This document shows, piece by piece, positions 59,575 to 64,000 of a stretch of DNA of 64,000 bases (its first letter is position 1; each line of letters opens with the position of its first letter). Where the stretch lies: the NCBI RefSeq assembly GCF_001049495.1, contig NZ_CDWI01000001.1, positions 1 through 64,000 on the forward strand, in the 5' to 3' direction. The notes beneath the pieces were generated by a model. The model saw only the letters and a program-made list of their open reading frames with translations, searched no databases and was not told where the DNA came from. Origin of the DNA: Microbacterium sp. 3J1 (GTDB lineage: Bacteria; Actinomycetota; Actinomycetes; Actinomycetales; Microbacteriaceae). A program made the position numbers and the translations under genes.

Positions 59575-60414
59575 CTAGAACGAGGACGCGGACGCCTGCT
59601 CCGGCAGAGTGATGACCCCGGTCTGCACCAGCTGGACGTCGCGGACCTCGCGGCCCATGAGCCGGTTGGCGAGCGCCGTGAACTCGGTGGCCGATGCGCC
59701 CGTCGCCTCGTAGACGTACGACGCCGTCGCCTCCGGCGACGCGAGCAGGTCGCCGCGGACGAGCTGCCGGTAGACGTCGCCGGCGGTCTCGTCGTCGCTG
59801 GAGACGAGAGTCACGCCCTCCCCCATCACGTAGCTGATCGCGCCGCGGAGGAACGGGTAGTGCGTGCAGCCCAGCACGAGCGTGTCGACGTCGGCCGCCC
59901 GCAGCGGCGCGAGGTACTCCTCGGCGGTGGCGAGGACCTCCGGAGTGCCGGTGATCCCCCCTTCGACGAACTCCACGAAACGCGGGCACGCCGCCGTGAA
60001 CACCCGCAGCCGCTCGTTGACCTCGAGCATGTCCTGGTAGGCGCGCGAACCGATCGTGCCGACCGTGCCGATCACGCCGACCCGGCCGTTCCTGGTGGTC
60101 GACACCGCGCGGCGCACCGCTGGTCCGATGACCTCGACGACCGGGATGTCGTAGCGCTCCCTCGCGTCGCGAAGCATCGCCGCCGACGCCGTGTTGCAGG
60201 CGATCACGAGCATCTTCACGCCCTGGTCGACGAGCGTGTCGAGCACCTCGAGGCTGTAACGGCGGACGTCGGCGATGGGCTTCGGGCCGTAGGGCGAGTG
60301 CGCCGTGTCGCCGATGTAGACGAACGACTCGCGGGGCAGCTGGGCCCGGATGGCCCGAGCCACCGTGAGCCCGCCGACACCGGAGTCGAAGATTCCGATC
60401 GGCGCGTCATTCAT
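59575..60414 (-). CDS. murI: Glutamate racemase
   Basis: A 279-residue enzyme that supplies D-glutamate for peptidoglycan. [12 protein letters not shown] is at the N terminus. The catalytic cysteines are Cys73 in VIACNTAS and Cys183 in [16 protein letters not shown] -10 box lies 8 nt before the ATG at 60414, with GGGGAG between. It lies upstream of rph-rdgB, separated by 67 nt, and is divergent from pncB. Confidence 0.95.
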   Translation of the reverse strand: MNDAPIGIFDSGVGGLTVARAIRAQLPRESFVYIGDTAHSPYGPKPIADVRRYSLEVLDTLVDQGVKMLVIACNTASAAMLRDARERYDIPVVEVIGPAVRRAVSTTRNGRVGVIGTVGTIGSRAYQDMLEVNERLRVFTAACPRFVEFVEGGITGTPEVLATAEEYLAPLRAADVDTLVLGCTHYPFLRGAISYVMGEGVTLVSSDDETAGDVYRQLVRGDLLASPEATASYVYEATGASATEFTALANRLMGREVRDVQLVQTGVITLPEQASASSF

Positions 60415-60422
60415 GACTCCCC

Positions 60423-60428
60423 AGCCTA
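60423..60428 (-). promoter_or_regulatory. -10 box TAGGCT of murI
   Basis: TAGGCT is followed by 8 nt (containing GGGGAG) and the murI ATG, so the leader is at most one or two nucleotides. Confidence 0.5.
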
Positions 60429-60477
60429 CCCGCGTGTGTGCCCCGCCGCGCTGAGAGACCCGCAGGGAACCGCTCAC

Positions 60478-60483
60478 TAAGCT
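60478..60483 (+). promoter_or_regulatory. -10 box TAAGCT, leaderless promoter of pncB
   Basis: TAAGCT, then GAGCGC, then ATG at 60490. Confidence 0.55.
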
Positions 60484-60489
60484 GAGCGC

Positions 60490-61818
60490 ATGACGACCTC
60501 CACGGCGCTTCTGACCGATCGTTATGAGCTCACCATGCTGGCCGCCGCGCTGCGCGACGGCACCGCGTCCCGGCCGAGCGTCTTCGAGCTGTTCTCACGG
60601 CGGCTGTCCGGCGGCCGACGGTTCGGCGTCGTCGCGGGCACCGGGCGCCTGCTGGGTCTCCTCCGTGATTTCCGCTTCGGCGACGAGGAACTGCGCTTCC
60701 TCCGGGACAACGCCGTGGTGGATGCCGACTCGCTGCGCTACCTGGAGGACTACCGATTCACCGGCTCCATCCATGGCTACCGCGAGGGTGAGCTGTACTT
60801 CCCGGGATCGCCGATCCTCACGGTCGAGGGCACGTTCGCCGATGCGGTGATCCTCGAGACGCTCGCCCTCAGCGTGCTGAACCACGACTCCGCGGTGGCG
60901 ACCGCCGCGTCCCGCATGAGCATCGCCGCAGGAGAGCGCCCCCTCGCCGAGATGGGCTCGCGTCGCGCCGCCGAGCAGTCAGCCGTCGCCGCTGCGCGTG
61001 CCGCGTTCATCGCCGGATTCCGCGCCACGAGCAACCTCGAGGCGGGCAGACGCTGGGGCATCCCGACCATGGGTACGGCGGCGCACTCGTGGACGCTGCT
61101 GCACGAGACCGAGGAGGATGCGTTCCGTTCGCAGATCGAGAGCCTCGGCACAGACACGACACTGCTGGTCGACACCTACGACATCAGAACCGGTGTGGAG
61201 ACGGCCATCCGGATCGCGGGGACCGGGCTCGGCGGGGTGCGGATCGACTCGGGCGACCTCCCCATCGTCGCCGCGGAGGTGCGGGCGCAGCTCGACGAAC
61301 TCGGCGCGACCGGTACTCGGATCACCGTGACGAGCGATCTCGACGAATACGCGATCGCGGCGCTCGCCGCATCGCCGGTCGACGCCTACGGGGTGGGCAC
61401 GTCGGTGGTCACGGGGTCCGGCTACCCAACGGCGAGCATGGTCTACAAGCTCGTCGCCCGTCAGGACGCCTCGGGCTCCTGGGTGGGCGTGGCGAAGGCG
61501 TCGACGGACAAGGCCTCGCACGGCGGGCGCAAGGCCGCGTTCCGCACCCTCGTCGACGGTGTGGCCGAGACCGAGACCGTCGTGGTGTCGGACGGCTTCG
61601 AGGAGCTCGACACCGCTGCCGAGCACCCCGACGGACGTCCGCTCCAGGTCACGTTCGTCGAGGGCGGGGAGATCGACACGGCGTTCGAGGGGCCGGAGGG
61701 CACCGCCGCAGCTCAGGCGCACCACCTCCGGGTGCGCGAGGAGCTGCCCGTTCGCGCCCTCGCCCTGAGCAAGTCGGATCCCGCGATCCCTACGGTCTAC
61801 GTCGACGCGGTCGTCTGA
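60490..61818 (+). CDS. pncB: Nicotinate phosphoribosyltransferase
   Basis: A 442-residue NAD salvage enzyme. [13 protein letters not shown] opens it. [47 protein letters not shown] (catalytic His region replaced by the actinobacterial pattern), the PRPP-binding [10 protein letters not shown] and [13 protein letters not shown] are visible. It is monocistronic, divergent from murI and convergent with the DUF3039 gene. Confidence 0.93.
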   Translation: MTTSTALLTDRYELTMLAAALRDGTASRPSVFELFSRRLSGGRRFGVVAGTGRLLGLLRDFRFGDEELRFLRDNAVVDADSLRYLEDYRFTGSIHGYREGELYFPGSPILTVEGTFADAVILETLALSVLNHDSAVATAASRMSIAAGERPLAEMGSRRAAEQSAVAAARAAFIAGFRATSNLEAGRRWGIPTMGTAAHSWTLLHETEEDAFRSQIESLGTDTTLLVDTYDIRTGVETAIRIAGTGLGGVRIDSGDLPIVAAEVRAQLDELGATGTRITVTSDLDEYAIAALAASPVDAYGVGTSVVTGSGYPTASMVYKLVARQDASGSWVGVAKASTDKASHGGRKAAFRTLVDGVAETETVVVSDGFEELDTAAEHPDGRPLQVTFVEGGEIDTAFEGPEGTAAAQAHHLRVREELPVRALALSKSDPAIPTVYVDAVV

Positions 61819-61848
61819 GTCGGCGCGAGCCGGTGGTCGCCCGAGAGC

Positions 61849-62115
61849 TCAGCCGACCATCGACTCGTAGATCTCCTTGCAGGTGGGGCAGATCGGGAAC
61901 TTCTCGGGGTCACGCCCGGGCGTCCACTTCTTGCCGCACAGGGCACGGACGGGCTTGCCCGTGATCGCCGACTCGAGGATCTTGTCCTTCTTGACGTAGT
62001 GCGAGAAGCGCTCGTGGTCGCCCGGTTCGAGATTCTCCTCCCGGAGGAGCTCTTCCAGTTCGCGATCAAGCGTTGCCACGCCGCCCTGATCGGGGCTGTC
62101 CAGCGGAGTACTCAT
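61849..62115 (-). CDS. DUF3039 family protein
   Basis: An 88-residue actinobacterial protein of unknown function. The conserved block GDHERFSHYVKKDKI leads into a zinc-ribbon-like pair, ALCGKKWTPGRDP and PICPTCKEIY. The start at 62115 follows a TAGACT -10 box by 7 nt; an upstream extension is possible but lies before the promoter. Confidence 0.88.
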   Translation of the reverse strand: MSTPLDSPDQGGVATLDRELEELLREENLEPGDHERFSHYVKKDKILESAITGKPVRALCGKKWTPGRDPEKFPICPTCKEIYESMVG

Positions 62116-62122
62116 GCCGTGA

Positions 62123-62128
62123 AGTCTA
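62123..62128 (-). promoter_or_regulatory. -10 box TAGACT, leaderless promoter of the DUF3039 gene
   Basis: TAGACT, then 7 nt, then the ATG at 62115 on the minus strand. Confidence 0.55.
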
Positions 62129-62156
62129 GCCGTGCGCAGCCCGCCGCGGGCGGCGG

Positions 62157-63719
62157 TCACGCTGTCTCGACGAACTCCATGAGACGCTCGCCCTCGCGCT
62201 CGAAGATACGTCCGCCGACGGCCACGCCGAGCACGACGGCACCCACGCCCGTCGCCAGCCCCGCCCAGAACGTCGCGGGGGCGAACTGCTCACCCTCGAT
62301 CATCGTCAGCGCGAAGAGCCAGGCGGTGGGGACGCTGAGCACGATGGCCCCGAGGAACACCGCGGCAGGGCCATAGGCGCCACGGGACGTCGGCCGCTGC
62401 GGCTGCTGGAACGGGCTGTCGCCAGGACGGGACACCGCGTACGGCGCCACGACGGACATGATGCTCGACAGGCCGAGCGCCGACAGCAGCAGGCTGGCCG
62501 CGAGGCCCGTCAGCGGGAGGAGCAGCGGCCAGTCGTCGATCCACAGAAGAGTGAGCGGGACGGCGATCGCGAGCACGGGTACCGCGACGAGCGTCACGGG
62601 CACGAGCCGTCCGAGGCGATCCGAGAGCCCGTTCACCCCGCTGGCGACATGGGTCCACAGAGCCGTCGAATCGTAGGCGACGTCGTTGTGAGGGAGCCAG
62701 CCGAAGAACAGCGCCATCACCGGCACGGGGACGAGGGCGGCGATCTCGAGCGGGACGCCGGCGACGAGCAGGGGCAGGACGGTGAGGACGCCGGCCACCG
62801 GCACGACGATCAGGTTCATGATGTATCGGCGGTCGCGCAGCCAGTAGACCAGGCTGCGAGATGCGATCGCACCGAAGGCGTTGGACGGCAGCAGGCCGAA
62901 CCACCCCAGCCCTGTGCGCTCGCGAGAGGCAACGGGCCGTTCGGTCGTCGTCAGGAGCCGTGCCACGAGCCACGTCCAGACGGACCAGAGCAGCACGGCG
63001 GTCGCGACGGCGATGACGCCGCTGATCCAGGCGTCCCCCGTGTCCGCGATGACGGCGAACAGGAACCAGGAGGGAGCCGCGAGCGGGGTGAGACCGACCG
63101 TCGTGGTAAGCGCGGCGACCGCCGCGGGAACGAGGCCCTCCCATTTGAGCGACGCCAGGAAGACGGCGACGGGGAACGCGATGACGACGACAGCGAGTGC
63201 GAAGAGCGCGGTGAGCTCACGCGATCGACGCTCGGGAAGGAGGAGGGCGTTGACCGCCATCCCGATCCGTGCCGCGAGGATGGTCGAGAGGACGCTCAGG
63301 ACGCTCATGAGCACGGCCGTCGGCCAGGGAGCCCCGAGCCTGATCGCGACCACGGCGACGCACGTGTGCACGGCGACCAGCGCCAGGCTCGGAACGCTGA
63401 CGAACGCGGCGAGCGCGAGGATCCACGGCATCTGCTTCTCATCGACGCCGAACACCGCGAATCGTCGCGGGTCGAGCTGGTCGGTCGCACCGACGAGGAT
63501 CGGTCCGACGAGGAACCCGAGAAGCAGCGCCGCGCTGCCGAGCACGATCACGGTGCGCGCCACCGGAGCAGGGGCGTCGCCGAGACTCAGCACGGCTCCG
63601 CACACCACCACGGTGAGAACGGCGACCACTGCGAGTGCGCCGAGCGTGCGCGCCCGCCGTTCGCCGCGCAGCGACCCGACGAGGAGCGCAGCCCTCAGTC
63701 GGAGAACGTGTGCAGCCAC
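62157..63719 (-). CDS. ABC exporter permease, about 12 membrane segments
   Basis: A 520-residue membrane protein in two six-segment halves linked by a cytoplasmic stretch (about 260-285, TTTERPVASRERTGLGWFG). The second half includes SRSLVYWLRDRRYIMNLIVVP, typical of large single-chain ABC-2-type permeases in actinobacteria. The GTG start lies inside the last codons of the ATPase gene (25 nt overlap), so the two form one exporter. The substrate is unknown. Confidence 0.82.
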   Translation of the reverse strand: MAAHVLRLRAALLVGSLRGERRARTLGALAVVAVLTVVVCGAVLSLGDAPAPVARTVIVLGSAALLLGFLVGPILVGATDQLDPRRFAVFGVDEKQMPWILALAAFVSVPSLALVAVHTCVAVVAIRLGAPWPTAVLMSVLSVLSTILAARIGMAVNALLLPERRSRELTALFALAVVVIAFPVAVFLASLKWEGLVPAAVAALTTTVGLTPLAAPSWFLFAVIADTGDAWISGVIAVATAVLLWSVWTWLVARLLTTTERPVASRERTGLGWFGLLPSNAFGAIASRSLVYWLRDRRYIMNLIVVPVAGVLTVLPLLVAGVPLEIAALVPVPVMALFFGWLPHNDVAYDSTALWTHVASGVNGLSDRLGRLVPVTLVAVPVLAIAVPLTLLWIDDWPLLLPLTGLAASLLLSALGLSSIMSVVAPYAVSRPGDSPFQQPQRPTSRGAYGPAAVFLGAIVLSVPTAWLFALTMIEGEQFAPATFWAGLATGVGAVVLGVAVGGRIFEREGERLMEFVETA

Positions 63720-64000
63720 TCGAGCCCCTCCACCTCGCTGATGCCGCCCGAGAGCTCGACGAAACGGGCTTCGAGCGTCTGTCCGGCACGGACCTCGTCG
63801 ATCGTGCCCTCGGCGAGCACGTCGCCCGCGACGATGATCGCGACCCGCGAGCAGACCCGCTCGACGAGGTCCATTCCGTGGCTCGAGAGGATCACCGTTC
63901 CGCCGTGCGCGACGTAGGCGCGCAGGATGTCGAGGATCACCGCCGAGGACACCGGGTCGACGGCCTCGAACGGCTCGTCGAGGACGAGGACGCGCGGCGA
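63695..64000 (-). CDS. ABC transporter ATP-binding protein (C-terminal part)
   Basis: The first visible residues read SPRVLVLDEPFEAVDPVS, the Walker B and D-loop of an ABC ATPase. TVILSSHGMDLVERVCSRV gives the switch His. About 101 residues are visible; the N-terminal part with Walker A and signature lies beyond the right edge. It is paired with the overlapping permease gene. Confidence 0.92.
   Translation of the reverse strand, partial: SPRVLVLDEPFEAVDPVSSAVILDILRAYVAHGGTVILSSHGMDLVERVCSRVAIIVAGDVLAEGTIDEVRAGQTLEARFVELSGGISEVEGLEWLHTFSD

Overview
The window is a chromosomal segment of a high-GC actinobacterium, most likely a Microbacterium or a close Microbacteriaceae relative. The evidence is very high GC, actinobacterial families (DUF3039, DUF1844, DUF2510, PriA instead of HisA, a Pol-Lig type LigD), and conserved blocks in the actinobacterial order: infC-rpmI-rplT-tsnR, pheS-pheT, argCJBDF-H, tyrS; hisC-B-H-priA; lexA/LysM; prfB-ftsE-ftsX-smpB; murI-rph-rdgB. 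No phage, transposon, CRISPR array or secondary-metabolite cluster is visible. The sequence reads as core genome with small accessory insertions.

Layout. Positions 1-330 hold strong leftward promoters that probably drive an rRNA operon beyond the edge. Then come a CoA-transferase-like protein, a DUF4184 membrane protein and tyrS (to 3.8 kb); a SatD-family regulator with a membrane partner, divergent from a DUF1349 gene (3.9-5.9 kb); the arginine operon argC-J-B-D-F-H, read leftward and lacking argR and argG (6-12.7 kb), preceded by a short arginine-rich reading frame; a TPP-riboswitch thiamine operon, thiM plus a ThiE-ThiD-TenA fusion (12.9-16 kb); an NAD-dependent epimerase; pheST; a glutamate-type ABC importer gluABCD (20.8-24.1 kb); a response regulator, sensor kinase and TAXI lipoprotein operon (24.5-27.5 kb); and tsnR-rplT-rpmI-infC, where infC appears to start at AUC (27.6-29.8 kb).

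The middle carries DUF1844, an exported lipoprotein, SseB, a split his cluster (priA, then a rightward proline-rich ParA-like gene, then hisH-hisB-hisC), a LysM protein divergent from lexA, an S9 peptidase, and smpB-ftsX-ftsE separated from prfB by two DUF2510 membrane paralogues. At 46-52.6 kb lie an MFS transporter, a NUDIX hydrolase and a compact tad pilus or secretion operon. The right end has tRNA-Leu(UAG), a DedA protein, divergent ku and ligD (NHEJ), a CDF metal exporter, a DHFR-like reductase, rdgB-rph, murI, pncB, DUF3039 and an ABC exporter cut by the window edge.

A recurring feature is leaderless transcription. At least 17 genes have a TANNNT -10 hexamer 6-8 nt before the start codon and no Shine-Dalgarno sequence in most cases. 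This spacing helped choose several starts. The most interesting candidate for something undescribed is the 27-codon leaderless frame ending in six Arg codons upstream of argC, a possible arginine-sensing leader peptide in an operon whose argR is not next to it.
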